A model generated the notes under the pieces. It was not told where the DNA came from and did not search any database. It saw only the letters and a list, made by a program, of their open reading frames with translations. A DNA stretch of 64,000 bases from Epiperipatus broadwayi (Eukaryota; Onychophora; Udeonychophora; Euonychophora; Peripatidae): assembly GCA_028023455.1 (NCBI GenBank), contig JAQFVV010006273.1, forward strand, positions 3,732,142-3,796,141. The letters are read 5' to 3'. How positions within the stretch are numbered: position 1 is the first letter of the stretch; each line of letters starts with the position of its first letter. The translations under genes were made by a program, and so were the position numbers. Shown one piece after another: positions 47,447 to 58,815 of the stretch.

Positions 47447-48347
47447 ATGTGACATGTGACTTTATTTTAATATATATATATATGAGAAAGTATTAGAATT
47501 AAATCAATTTTAGAATAAATGAAGCAAGAAATTTATAAATGCTATAAAATTAGTTCAAACATCAGAAATATAATTATTGTATGACATACAGAGAAATTAG
47601 AAAGTATTTGACAAAGAATTAATAATTACAGATAGCATTTAGATGAAATGAATTTTAATAATAAAGGAATAAAAAATGATTCCAGTACTGCAAAAGAGAA
47701 AGCACAAAATGTGCAAAATCATGATAAATATAAACAAGAAAGATTGATTATACCTATCGCACCTATCAAGCTGGAATAAATTAGAATGAGAAAGAATAAT
47801 AAAGCCAGTGGAAAATTGAAACTAAAAATAATGATAAAACTACAAAAAATTTTGCATGATGATTTATCATATTGAAGATCAGAGATAAATTAAAAAATAA
47901 AGTATAGCAAGATATTTTACTTAATATTAAATTTAAGGAAATAATAAGAAATATATAACTAACTAAAGAAAATATACATATAAACATAATTATTTACCTT
48001 TACAGCTGCTTTTAATATTTGAACCAGAGAATTGATTTTCATAAAAAAATACAGGCAAATAACTTCCTTTAAAAATTAAACATTAAAAACATTTGCATAT
48101 CTGATAAAGTAGAAAATTCCCATAAGTTGTTTTTTTTCATGTGTCAAAGCATCAGCTTCCCGTAAGTTAATAATCTTTTTGAATAGAGTTTCATCTGTCG
48201 CGATAAAAATCTTATTTTTGTAAAAACAGACAAAAAAAAAAAAACTTTAATTATTTTGTTTTTAAACTATACAAAAACTTTTAAATACATTTTCTGAATA
48301 GTTAATTCATTTTTAATTGTACATAAAAATAAAAATATACTAGTCAA
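47447..48347. other. AT-rich spacer with a SINE-tail fragment
   Basis: No gene. At 48131-48162 a minus-strand piece (CGGGAAGCTGATGCTTTGAC) matches only the 3' end of the short tRNA-derived SINE family, with the expected A-tract. Confidence 0.55.
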
Positions 48348-48440
48348 GCGTTGGTGATTGAGTGGTCAGCATAGTTGCCTTACAAACTGTTGTCCCGGGT
48401 TAGCGGGTTCACTTCTCGGCCGATGATATGACACATAAAA
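48348..48440 (+). mobile_element. Short tRNA-derived SINE with target duplication
   Basis: It begins GCGTTGGTGATTGAGTGG (A box), has GGTTCACTTCTCGG (B box) and ends CCGATGATATGACACAT with an A-rich tail. The flanking repeat is AAAAATATACTAGT (48331-48344) against AAAAATATACTACT (48453-48466). It is the copy with the most complete D-arm region on the plus strand. Confidence 0.82.
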
Positions 48441-48466
48441 AAAAATAATAATAAAAATATACTACT

Positions 48467-50229
48467 TAATTTCTTCCAAAAAACATTTCCTTATCAAAAA
48501 AAAAAAAAAAACAAAACATTTTTTTAATCAACTTTAATTTACTAAGAAAAATATATTAGTAAATATACAAATAAAAATAAAATCATATAACATTAAGTAT
48601 TAAAAAAAATATATACTAAAATTCTCTCATGATTACGATTTCATCTATTACATAAATAGATTCAGGTAAAAATCAACTAAACATAACACACATACATATA
48701 TAAAACGGACTCAATCCCACAATTCATATCAAAAAACTACCTTTAATATTAATTTTTTTTATAAGACTGATAGCCTCAAATATTAGAAAATTTATAACTA
48801 GGTGTTTTTTTAACTCTTTCTTTAATTCATTTTTTTCATAAGCTGTATATAACTAACTTTAATAGTAACCGGGGTAATATTTATATGTACATCCGCACAT
48901 AGTAAGAGGCTTAATACGCCATATTCGGTTCTCCCCATCATATCAAGAAAGTTACTTTTTAATTCTCAGAATTTGTATACAAAATAATTACAGAGTGGTT
49001 TGCGTATTTTTCTAAACATTTTTAAAATTATTTGTTGAGGTATGATTTTATATATTGAAGCGGTGAATATCATCTGTACGCAGATATACTTGCTTCATTT
49101 TACTTAAAACCAAACTATCTCCCATGGTGTATAAAATGTAATATTAAAATCCGCACACATTTGTAATAGGTACGTGTGTGTATATATAATATTATGGCAT
49201 CTTTCTAAAGCTAAAATCTAAATTATTTAAGTTAAGCATTTTACAGCTAAAAGAAACGTATGTAAAAACTGAAAACCATTAAATAAGAATGTAAAAGTAG
49301 ACAATGGAAGAGGGGAAGAAATATAAGTGCGGTGCATCTTTATCCACAAAGGCAATCTTGAAAATAGGTACAGTCAACACCTTTGGATGTTCAAAGGTGT
49401 CAAATGTAAAATAAAACAAAGAGCAGGAAAGCAAATGGTCGATTAGTAGGTGTGAGGAAGTAAAGAGCAAAGAGTACTATAATAAAAATAATGGATTCGA
49501 AATCCATTAAGTCAAATTAAAAAATGTAGCATTTATTGATTAAGGTTTAAATATAGTAATCTTGCTACATATAAATTATTTGATTTATAATTTAAAATGA
49601 GAAAATGATAATTTTTCGTGTTTTGGCGGGGTTTTTCCAAGTCACGTGACCCAAGTTCTAAATTTTTTTCTGTTTTCGCGTAGTTTTTTTATCACTTAGA
49701 TGTGTCAGACGATGTTTTTGGCTATTTTTGAAATTCAAAATGGCAGAGATCGCGTACTAAATTTGCACCATTAATAATAATAGGTGAATAGGTATATATA
49801 ATATTGGTGATAATTTCTGCATTATCAACAATATTTTATGGCTTGTATTCAGATCAATGTAAATTAAATTTTAATCAAAAAAAGTTAAAATTTATTGAAG
49901 TTGAGTTAAAAATAGTTATCATAAGTCACTTTTACACATTCTAAAGTTAAAAGAAAGTGTGTGAAATCTTTAACTGAATGATAGTTTAAATTTATCTAAG
50001 TCATGATGTATTTTATATATATATTTTAATAAGATGATTGGACTGTTTGTTAAAAAAAAACAATAAGTTACTTTATTGGAAATCAAACATACATTACCAT
50101 TAACAGAGCATGATATGTTTAGACACTCCCATATCAAAAAAATATTTTACTTGCTACATAAATTGATCATGCAAATCACGATATTATTAAAACAATTAAA
50201 CATAAGTGACACAATAAATATAAAAGCAG
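48467..50229. other. AT-rich stretch with a CpG-bearing patch
   Basis: No gene is recognised. At 49618-49765 there is a less AT-rich patch with TTTTGGCGGGG, a palindromic TCACGTGA (E-box type), GTTTTCGCGT and AAAATGGCAGAGATCGCG. This resembles a small promoter or element leader, but the ATG there opens only six codons before a stop. Confidence 0.45.
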
Positions 50230-51350
50230 TTTAACATTACATGAAAATTGCATTATGTAAATTAGAAAAAAGGAACATTATAAAATCAGAGAATAAAAGA
50301 ATGATGGTAATTATGGATAAAAATGAATACATAAAACTGCTTTTTTAAAAAACAAAATAAATGACCTAAAAAAAATACTTTCCAGCCTAAAAGATAAAAA
50401 AAAAAAAAAGGCATTGTTGACAGAAATATTATTACCGATCAGAAATTGGCCCAGTAAGTTTTACATTCTACCCAAAGTTCCTAAACTAGACAGCTCTGGC
50501 AGGCTTATTATAACAAACATTGGTTCTCCTGTGGTACTGGCCTCAAACACAATATTCCACCATCCTTCAGTTCTTATGATAAAAATATCACATATTTTAT
50601 TCAATTTTAAAAAGCATTAAATCTCAACTATCAAATAAATATTTTATACTAATTTTAGACTTTACATCATTATATACTTTATAATGATGGAAATGAAGTT
50701 ATTAGATCTGTTTTACAAAAAAGGAAATATGATCAGCACCATATTAAAATTATTATTGAATTAATGTGTTTAATCTTAAGGATAAAGTACTTTATTTTTA
50801 ATTCTACATATTATTTTCTACCAAGATATTGCAATGGTTCCAAAAATGACACCAAATTATGCTAACATTTTTATAACCAATTGGAGTTCTCTAATATCTC
50901 TAGATGTCATTATTATAATATGGCCATATAATAAAGAGGAACTTCATGCTTTAAGCATATAAATAATTTTAATAAAAATATTCAATTTATGATGGATTTT
51001 TCTATAACAGTAGTTTAATTTCTAGATATTGAAATTATTTACAATAATAAAATTCTTGAAACTAATGTATATAACAAGCTGATTGACAGCCATAGATATC
51101 TACATTATCATAGTAACCACTCATCACTTAAAAGCTAATATCCCCTATGGCAAATTTTTAAAAATTAGAAGAATTTGGAGTGATGAAAAAATTTCTGCAA
51201 CAAAGTTTTATATAGTTAATTTATAAATGTGAAAATCTTAAAACACTGTTGTATAGGGGAGTAATAAAATCTTCAGAAACTGATAGAAAGAAACTTCTAT
51301 CTAAGAAAAAAGTAATGTTTTTCCAGTTGATCTGGTTAATTTCAATTTTG
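50230..51350 (+). pseudogene. Penelope-like element reverse transcriptase relic
   Basis: Pieces in changing frames follow the Penelope RT order: VIMDKNEYIK (about 50311), FYILPKVPK (50461) with the GSPVVLASN segment, DFTSLYT (about 50658), LILRIKYFIFNSTYY, a decayed LE and RYIDD region near 50945-51010, then FLDIEIIYNNKILETNVYNK with DSHRYLHYHSNHSSL (51021-51132). The last block, in which a short hydrophobic strand precedes YNK and DSH-YLHY, is diagnostic of this group. Numerous stops and frameshifts; GIY-YIG is absent. Confidence 0.85.
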
Positions 51351-51391
51351 TCTTTGCATTAGTGAATATATACATTTCCAACTTTAGTGAA

Positions 51392-51500
51392 ACCATGAAC
51401 TCTCCGAAAAAATGTAAAATCAGTGATGAATGTTGTGTGTTTAATGAAGTATGGATAAACAAATATTGTTTTGGTAATACAGGGAATAAAGCAGTGTTTG
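51392..51500 (+). pseudogene. BED-type zinc finger fragment (hAT transposase-derived)
   Basis: The frame reads MNSPKKCKISDECCVF, NEVWINKYCFGNTGNKAVF and VLCHEKKV. This is the N-terminal opening of hAT-type ZBED/GTF2IRD2-like proteins, in which basic K-R-K-I, F--W---YFF and G--VCLVC--- precede a C2H2 BED finger. Here the first finger cysteine is changed (VFVLCHEK), and after HEKKV the homology ends at a junction with an unrelated repeat. No DDE core follows. Confidence 0.6.
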
Positions 51501-51619
51501 TATTATGTCATGAAAAAAAGGTGCAGCCCTCCACTAACCTTTGCTTCCACAAAATGACCCCTGATGCAGCCCTCTGCTAACCTCTGCAGCCCCTAAGCCA
51601 AAACAATTACCCACCCCTG

Positions 51620-51950
51620 CTATAACTGCATTATATCCACCTAGATAAAAATAAAAATTATCCAGGCAGTATAAAAGAAAAGTGACATTTTTCTCACAGC
51701 TGTTTTGAAAAGACAGACATGCTAAGAGTTTTCTTTTTCAGTGTTTCCATTTATTTTTCAATTGGTTTTCATAGCAACTTGGTATTTTCAGTAGTTAATT
51801 TTATTTTCCAATGAAGAATTTCAATACATTTTTTACAAATATTATTATTATTTTTTAACTTCTTACTAATTTATTTTACAAACATGACTTACAATATTTA
51901 AAAGACATAATTAAAAAAATGCATGTAAGCTCTGCCATGGATTTTATTTT
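51620..51950 (+). repeat. Dispersed repeat R2, copy 1
   Basis: It is about 330 bases with CTGCATTATAT, an AAAAGTGAC and CCATTTATTTTTCAATTGG core and the TATTTTCAGTAGT segment, in the same order as 56250-56580. Identity is high enough to align by eye across the whole length. No terminal repeats or ORF seen. Confidence 0.85.
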
Positions 51951-52250
51951 TAGTTTTTTCTCTTACAATAATGTCATGGTTAGGTGTCTTTCTTTAAAAG
52001 CAGACTTACAGGTTAATACAAATATAAACAAAATGACATCTGTAGTATAAGTAACATTTTATAAATTCTACCATAATTGGTATATATTTTTATAAATTCA
52101 ATTGAAGTTATTTTTTGGATTTGATCATTCATTCACAATTCTGGGATGGACAAAGAAATTTACCACTGACAATGAGTGTATCATGTAACATGAACACCAA
52201 GAAAACTTTCTCAAGCACAATATAACATCAACTAACCATTTAACTAAAGC
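51951..52250. other. AT-rich spacer
   Basis: Nothing recognised. Confidence 0.55.
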
Positions 52251-52490
52251 CTGGCTCACTTTTGAGTCTTAGAAATTATTAAACATATATCATCTCAAAA
52301 TTATACTTGGCTCTTTTTTGAGATTCAGAAACAAATAAACAATCAAATGTCAGAATTATATTAGGCTCACATTTGAGACCTAAAGATTAATAAATATAAC
52401 ATCATGCCAGTCTCACTTTTGAGACTTAGAGGCTAAAAAATATTACATTATGCCTAGCTCACTTTTAAAACTTGTGGGTTGATAAATATA
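52251..52490 (+). repeat. Degenerate short tandem repeat
   Basis: GGCTCACTTTTGAGACTTAG and variants occur about five times, near 52253, 52309, 52368, 52412 and 52456. Each is followed by AATAAATATAACATCA-like sequence. Spacing varies from about 44 to 59 bases, so the array is old. Confidence 0.75.
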
Positions 52491-52739
52491 GGTATAAAGT
52501 ATAAATGGTTGAGAACAGTGCTGTGATAAGGACTCACTGGAGTATCATAAAATTATGGCAGCCTCACAACAATGACAAACCTTCTATCCATCATCAGAAC
52601 AGAAAACAATATGATCAACCAACAAATTCATGGAATTAATTTTAGTTTAAAACTTTATAGTGCTATTTTCAGTATCTCAATTTATTTATTTTTATAATTT
52701 ATATTACATTTTTTTTTGATTTTCCTATAATGTATACTC

Positions 52740-54280
52740 CATTAATAAATCCAAAATCATCAACTGAGAGGCCATCCTTAATCATATAAGGATTAAACTT
52801 TACAGCTTTCTAAATAACTTTTCAATTTTCATGTTTATCATTACATCTTTTTTTATTAGCCATATCAGGGATATGAATTACTTTTCTGGTAGGTGATCAC
52901 GGTTCATGATCTGATTGATAGTCACATCCTACATCATTAATATAAGTTTCATTTCCAGTCTGATAAATTATTCTTGTCCTATTTGGACTATCTGGACTAT
53001 CTGTTGACTTTATTTTCTGTGTAATTCTCCATGATGGTTATCCCTCAGACCTTCCTTCATATAATGGAGTGGTATTTCTTCATACCCAAATGGGATTAAT
53101 CTGTAGTTCAAATCTTTTTTTAAGTAACTCTCCCTATTGGAGTTTGAATTCTCACTCTCTGTCACTATCATATGTAGATTTTCTACTATCAAGATCATTT
53201 AGTAACTCAACTACTTGTTTATAGTTTTCTGATCAATGCCTATAAGCATCTGTTTCAATCTGATTTGGAACATTATATTTTAACTATGCATATTATCTGA
53301 TTTTTATATAAAGGATTAGCTGAAATGACCCTTAGATTGAATACATGCTGTCAAAAAATAAAGTGAAGGCCTCTCCAGGTCTGAATTTTTCTTGAGCTAT
53401 ACAGTATTTGATCCCTTTTTGACAATTTGCACTCCAGTAGGAATTTATTAAAGCCTGTTTATTCAAAATTTACAGGTTTATATCAAACATTGAATCCCAT
53501 TATGCTTGAGATGCATTTTAGAGATAGCTACAACCAATCACAATTTTAGCCTCCTCATACAATTTACTTGGATTAAAGTATCTTTCCAGGCTGTTAAGAT
53601 ATTCATTTGAAGCTTCCCTGCATGCTCTGAAAACATTCTATTTTTCAAATATTGATTAACAATATTGAAATCAAAACTATACATATGTGCATTAACCTCT
53701 TTATAAGCATCCTTATTAACATTTTTATAAATATTTTTATTGGTGATATTTGGACTGTCTATTGCCAAGTCTACCTTAGATGGATTTTTTCCCCTTTTAT
53801 ATCCAGCTCTGTCTTGACTAGATTCTCTGTTATCTTTTCCTGCATTTTAATTTGATTTTCACCTTTTATTTGAATATTTTCAATTGCTTGAGTCAGGTAA
53901 TTGATTTCTTTCTTTGCTTGTATTAACCCTTTACTTCTAGTATTCCATGCAACTGCTCAAATTTCCTATCCTGTTCATCTTTATTCAATTGAACTTACCT
54001 TCTATTCCTACAAAGCAATTTTCTAACCTACTTTATTATTTCTTCACTTAGTTGTCCTGTTTTTTATTCTCTCTGATCTGATTTTCAATTTGGCTTATAA
54101 GACCTTAATTTTGTTCATTTATTTGGCCTTTTATCTCTTTATTTTGTTTTTAAAATCTTCTATTTGTTTTTCAATTTCTTTATTTTGGGTTTTAATTTCT
54201 GTAAACGTGTTCATGATCATGTTCATAAACTCATTACTATGAATCTCAGTGTCACTTCCCTGAGCTTTCAGTTTTGCTTA
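52740..54280 (-). pseudogene. LTR-retroelement gag relic
   Basis: On the minus strand the piece starts with a lysine/glutamate-rich coiled-coil-like segment (FTEIKTQNKEIEKQIEDFKN, about 54210-54150). It continues with LTQAIENIQIKGENQIKM, then capsid-like blocks in alternating frames (YLNSLERYFNPSKLYEEAK, about 53610-53550) and CIAQEKFRPGEAF (about 53410-53370). A hydrophilic tail with ESENSNSNRESYLKKD follows at 53198-53010. This matches gag polyproteins of Gypsy-like elements in layout. Frameshifts and stops are many, and neither pol nor LTRs are seen nearby. Confidence 0.55.
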
Positions 54281-54644
54281 GCTCTGATAATCATATATAA
54301 AAGATTATATTTGAACCAGCTGCTAACTTTTTTATAAGAATTAAATTTATATTAACTTTATTTTATTTTTTTACTTTCCTTATATTTCCATCATGTAGCT
54401 TCTCTTTATCAATGCACTATCTTTTAATGCCTTATTTTATATATTTGCTTATTATTATATCTACCAACCTGTTTATAACACTATCACTATATTAAAGACA
54501 CATTGATTTATTTATTGATTTTATTTTATTTTTTTTAACAAAATATAAATTTTCGTATTTTTCATCTGACCAATTTTTACTTATTATTTTATATTTCAAT
54601 GGCTAATTAATTAAAAATATATATTTTAAAACTGAACTGGGTTC

Positions 54645-54665
54645 GATCCCTGTTTGTTGTGATTG
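54645..54665 (+). other. Isolated Pol III B-box
   Basis: TGGGTTCGATCCCTG is a perfect tRNA T-arm type B box, but no A box or acceptor pairing is present around it. It is likely a SINE remnant. Confidence 0.4.
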
Positions 54666-54793
54666 AGATTATCCTGGACTTGTCCCCAAAAATTTAACAG
54701 CAACTTGCCCAATTATAAGTAAAACAAATATTACTGGCAATGGCAATTGATCAAATATATAATATAACATAAAATATTCACAAATTAATGTAG

Positions 54794-55480
54794 TTTTTTT
54801 TTTTGCAAAAGTAATAAATTTATTAAATTAATTATTAATTATCAAATTATATTTTCTACTGCTGTGACTAACAAATATTGATATCTGATTTGATATTTGC
54901 TAGAATTGAATCTATACTGGGTTTCTCAGAGTCCTTTAATGGTTTTACAACTTGAAGACAAACTTGGACAAACTCAGCAAAAATAGGTTGTTGCATAGCT
55001 TCATGAATAGTGTCATAAGGTTTTTCAGCAGAATCTACTTTCAGCAATACATGCTTCAGATGGGGATTATGTAAGGATGCTAAAATTTCTTGAGACTGTC
55101 CTAATAACTGCATATTTTCCAAGGAAACAGTATCTTCTGTAACATATTCTTTTATTTCACGGACTGATTCTTGTTTTTCCACAATATTCTTATTTTCAAT
55201 GGCAGCATTTTGAGAATTATCTTCAGAATTTGCAGGGTTTAATAGTAGAACATTCTGTTTCTTGTTTTTCTATTGACTTTTCATGTTCAATGTTATCAGC
55301 CTGTGATGTTTTTTCAGGTGTTTCTATTTTAATACTGTTACAAGGTGTTTCTTTATGACGTTTATAACATTCTTTTGAGCATAGATAAACTGAGCACAAC
55401 TTAATTGACCACATTGTTTTTTTCATTTTTCAATGGTTATCGATATACAACTTTTAGTTCACCATAGGGGAATTTTGAAA
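54794..55480 (-). pseudogene. ZNHIT3: Processed pseudogene of ZNHIT3 (zinc finger HIT protein 3)
   Basis: On the minus strand the second half of a zf-HIT finger is legible (LCSKECYKRHKETPC, from about 55395). A hydrophilic linker breaks at a frameshift near 55235. The ZNHIT3 C-terminal domain then runs to the stop at 54870-54868, with SLENMQLLGQSQEILASL and IHEAMQQPIFAEFVQVCLQV. ZNHIT3 is a box C/D snoRNP assembly factor that partners NUFIP1. The linker frameshift, a decayed first finger half (a stop near 55443 in the apparent frame) and a 3' end with AATAAA (54824-54819) followed 15 bases later by 11 A (54804-54794) all point to a retrocopy. An intron-containing live gene is less likely. Confidence 0.8.
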
Positions 55481-56044
55481 CTAAATGGATGACCACATAC
55501 ATGCTGGAATGACTTTATAATTTTAATTTTTGTTAAGTAATTTATAATACTCATAGATAATGATGAGATTAGGCTACATTAAAGGACAACTCTTTATGCA
55601 GATCCAGCAATGTTTCATGATTATTCTTCTCTCCACATTTATAATACTAGTAAATTACAAAGCAAAATAATTTACTGGGAATTCGGATGAAAATAAACAA
55701 GCAAATTTAATTAACAAGTATATATTAAAATAATGTATCAGTTTATATTAACATATTTACATCTATATAATAGTACAGAGAACATGGGTGACAGAGAATC
55801 TTTGTTTATTCATAACAATTTATAAAAGTTTTATATCAGTTTTATTAATTCATCTATTCATATTCAATTGATTCATTATTTGTTTTTACATTAGAAACAT
55901 TTTGAATCATGATATATGTACCACTGTGGGGATCCTCATTTAATATTTTGAATTTATTCATAGTTTATTTTCTTGAAGTTCTTTTCCCTATGATTGATGA
56001 TATTGAATCTACATAATTTATTAATCTATTTATGATATACTATT
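55481..56044. other. AT-rich spacer
   Basis: Nothing recognised. Confidence 0.55.
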
Positions 56045-56125
56045 TGACAAACAATTAATTGGATGGCAGTTTTCCTTGTTCATTTGACAAACAATTAATT
56101 GGATGGCAGTTTTTCCTTGTTCAAG
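56045..56125 (+). repeat. Tandem duplication of a 42-bp segment
   Basis: TTTGACAAACAATTAATTGG followed by ATGGCAGTTTTCCTTGTTC occurs twice in direct succession. The second copy has one extra T. It is a recent local duplication. Confidence 0.9.
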
Positions 56126-56249
56126 GGTCATATTTTTAGGGTCTCACAGCCGGTTACCAGGTTGGCAAAACATTGTTAATGATTTAAAGTATTTTTATTT
56201 ACAGCTCCAAATTAAAGCACATCAGTGGAAGTTTGGGGGAGAGGGCATT

Positions 56250-56580
56250 TGGAAGGCTTACCCCTGTAACTGCATTATATGGCTTTTGTTATTTAGACAG
56301 CATGAAGCAAAAGTGACGTTTTTTTCCACATTTGTTAGAAAAGCAAACAAGTTAAGAGTTTTTTTTTAATTTTCCATTTATTTTGCAATTGGGTTTTAAT
56401 AGCAACATGATATTTTCAGTAGTCAGTTTTATTTTACAATAAAGAATTTCAATAAATTTTTAATTTCTTACAATTATTATTATTTTTTAACTTCTTAATA
56501 ATTTATTTTACATACAACTTATAACATGTGGAAGACATAATAATTCATGTACACTCTGCCATAGAGATTATAATATATAT
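56250..56580 (+). repeat. Dispersed repeat R2, copy 2
   Basis: It matches 51620-51950 from CTGCATTATAT through TTTTTAACTTCTTAATAATTT to the TCTGCCATAGA segment. See copy 1. Confidence 0.85.
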
Positions 56581-57224
56581 TATATGAAAATATAACATTG
56601 ACATTGTCGCAATATATCATTTATTAGTTAACTTTATTAACAAAATTCTAGGAGCTACGAATATGGGAGTATGAATCTTCCTGAAAGCACTCAGCTTTAA
56701 TAATTGTATATTATTTATTTTATTTACTGTTAGAAGCTTCATTATCTGTGCTCAAAGCACACACACACACACACACATATATACATATATTAAATTTATT
56801 AAATAATTTGTAAAATTATTTTTTCTGATATCCCTATTTTTCTATCTATGTGGTTTATGAATTAATAGTGTGTGTGATTCATTTCATTATAGAATTGTAC
56901 TTTATGAAATAAAGTTATCCTAGTAAAATTATTTAATAATAGGAGGAATTAAATATGTATATATTCCTTATTCACAGTCTCTGTCTATGGTTCTTGAGAT
57001 TCCAAAGCTAGTTCAGGCATACTGGGGTTTAAATTTATAAGTGAGAGTTTATGTTTTTGGATATTCATATTGTTTGCTACAGATATTTTTGGTTGGAACT
57101 AATTTCATAAAAGTCTCCTTTAATGCTCACATACCTCACTTTATTTTATAGTTTGATTATTTGTTTATTGAGGGTCCAGACATTTTTGTTACCTGATGGC
57201 ATTGATGATTGGCATTAATAACAT
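56581..57224. other. AT-rich spacer with a microsatellite
   Basis: An (AC)n tract followed by a short (AT)n tract lies at about 56757-56785. Otherwise nothing is recognised. Confidence 0.65.
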
Positions 57225-58198
57225 GAATTCAGCATCTTTTACATTATAAATAATTTAGTACATAAACATGCATGTGCTGATGAAAAGGCATTGAATTGAC
57301 AATAATTAATCCATGATTTTACATCATGTTTCTTAAATCCAATTACAAAGAATGATTATTGATGCTTGAATTTTGATGACGTTTGGTTGTGATGCCACAT
57401 TATTAATTCCTTATATTGATTCTGATTTTTTGATAATTTTCTATGCTCATTAAAACCAATTATATCCTCGAATTCATCTTTTACATTATAAATAATTTAG
57501 TACATAAACATGCATGTGCTGATGAAAGAGCATTGAATTGACAATAATTAATCCATGAGTTTACATCATGTCTCTTAAATCCAATTACAAAGAATGATTA
57601 TTGATGCTTGAATTTTGATGATGTTTGGTTGTGATGCCACATTATTAATTCCTTATATTGATTCTGATTTTTTGATAATTTTCTATGCTCATTAAAACCA
57701 ATTATACCCTCGAATTCATCTTTTACATTATAAATAATTTAATACATAAACATGCATGTGCTGATGAAAGGGCATTGAATTGACAATAATTAATCCATGA
57801 TTTTACATCATGTCTCTTAAATCCAATTACAAAGAATGATTATTGATGCTTGAATTTTGATGATGTTTGGTTGTGATGCCACATTATTAATTCCTTATAT
57901 TGATTCTGATTTTTTGATAAATTTTCTATGCTCATTAAAACCAATTATACCCTCGAATTCATCTTTTACATTATAAATAATTTAGTACATAAACATGCAT
58001 GTGCTGACGAAAGGGCATTGAATTGACAATAATTAATCCATGATTTTACATCATGTCTCTTAAATCCAATTACAAAGAATGATTATTGATGCTTGAATTT
58101 TGATGATGTTTGGTTGTGATGCCACATTATTAATTCCTTATATTGATTCTGATTTTTTGATAATTTTCTATGCTCATTAAAACCAATTATACCCTCGA
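57225..58198 (+). repeat. Satellite array, 242-bp unit, four copies
   Basis: Copies start at about 57233, 57475, 57717 and 57960 with CATCTTTTACATTATAAATA and end in TATACCCTCGA. Units differ by only a few bases (for example GATGACGTTTGG against GATGATGTTTGG, one extra A in the third), so the expansion is recent. The unit includes CATGCATGTGCTGATGAAAG. No coding frame. Confidence 0.97.
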
Positions 58199-58400
58199 TA
58201 ATGTGATGATTTTCATCATTACTTTTATAATTTTCATCTATACTAATACAACATCCAATAAATTTTTGACCAAATTTTACACTAAATATTTAAATGATAA
58301 AGATATAAAAATGAGATGAAAGAATGCAATAATATTGATATTTAATAAATATATAAATAAACAAATTCCTTTTAAAAACTTGCTTTTTATATGACTATAA
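58199..58400. other. AT-rich spacer
   Basis: Nothing recognised. Confidence 0.55.
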
Positions 58401-58427
58401 TCATCAATAAAAAAAATCCAACGTTTT

Positions 58428-58444
58428 GACTATTTTATATAGTC
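58428..58444 (-). other. Terminal hairpin of Penelope-like element
   Basis: GACTAT-TTTAT-ATAGTC forms a six-pair stem with a five-base loop, embedded in CCAACGTTTTGAC and GTCTTTTTCAAGG. The arrangement CAACGTTT-CGAC-hairpin-GTCTTNTTCAAGG is common at Penelope-like element ends, where ribozyme-like structures are known. This is 3' of the endonuclease on the minus strand, as expected. Confidence 0.6.
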
Positions 58445-58649
58445 TTTTTCAAGGCACACTAAAATATATATACATAATAATAAATGACACATTCCAAAAA
58501 AAAAAAAATTAATAAAAATTACAAAAATATTCACAATTAAAAATTCACTTTTTATCACTCACCTTTCCTATTACAAACAATCATCACAAAAACCTTTTTA
58601 TTTAAATAAAAAAAAATATTTCCTTTAAAACATTCAATCAATAACCTAT

Positions 58650-58815
58650 TATTTTATTTTATTTTATTTTCATTAACATTCTATTTAACTCTGGTTTTAT
58701 TCCTTTATCATTCTCTCATTGTATAATTTAACACATTCCAAAGGACTTATTTCAAAATTCCCATGCTTAAATTTATTCATGTGAATGTAAACAGCAGAAT
58801 TTTTATCACCTAAAT
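58650..58815 (-). pseudogene. Penelope-like GIY-YIG endonuclease, C-terminal half
   Basis: The minus strand reads GDKNSAVYIHMNKFKHGNFE and then LECVKLYNERMIKE and a stop near 58700. NSA-Y-H----H is the GIY-YIG family segment that follows the R-x(3)-H catalytic helix in Penelope elements. It is the continuation of the piece at 62794-62900: reading across the LINE without it restores an uninterrupted frame through GDKNSA. Confidence 0.8.

Noticed and set aside
48131-48162. Independent SINE insertion
   Set aside because: Only the 3' tail is present, too short to call as a full element; noted inside the spacer entry.
57225-58198. CRISPR array
   Set aside because: The repeats are 242 bp, contiguous without spacers, and the DNA is eukaryotic.
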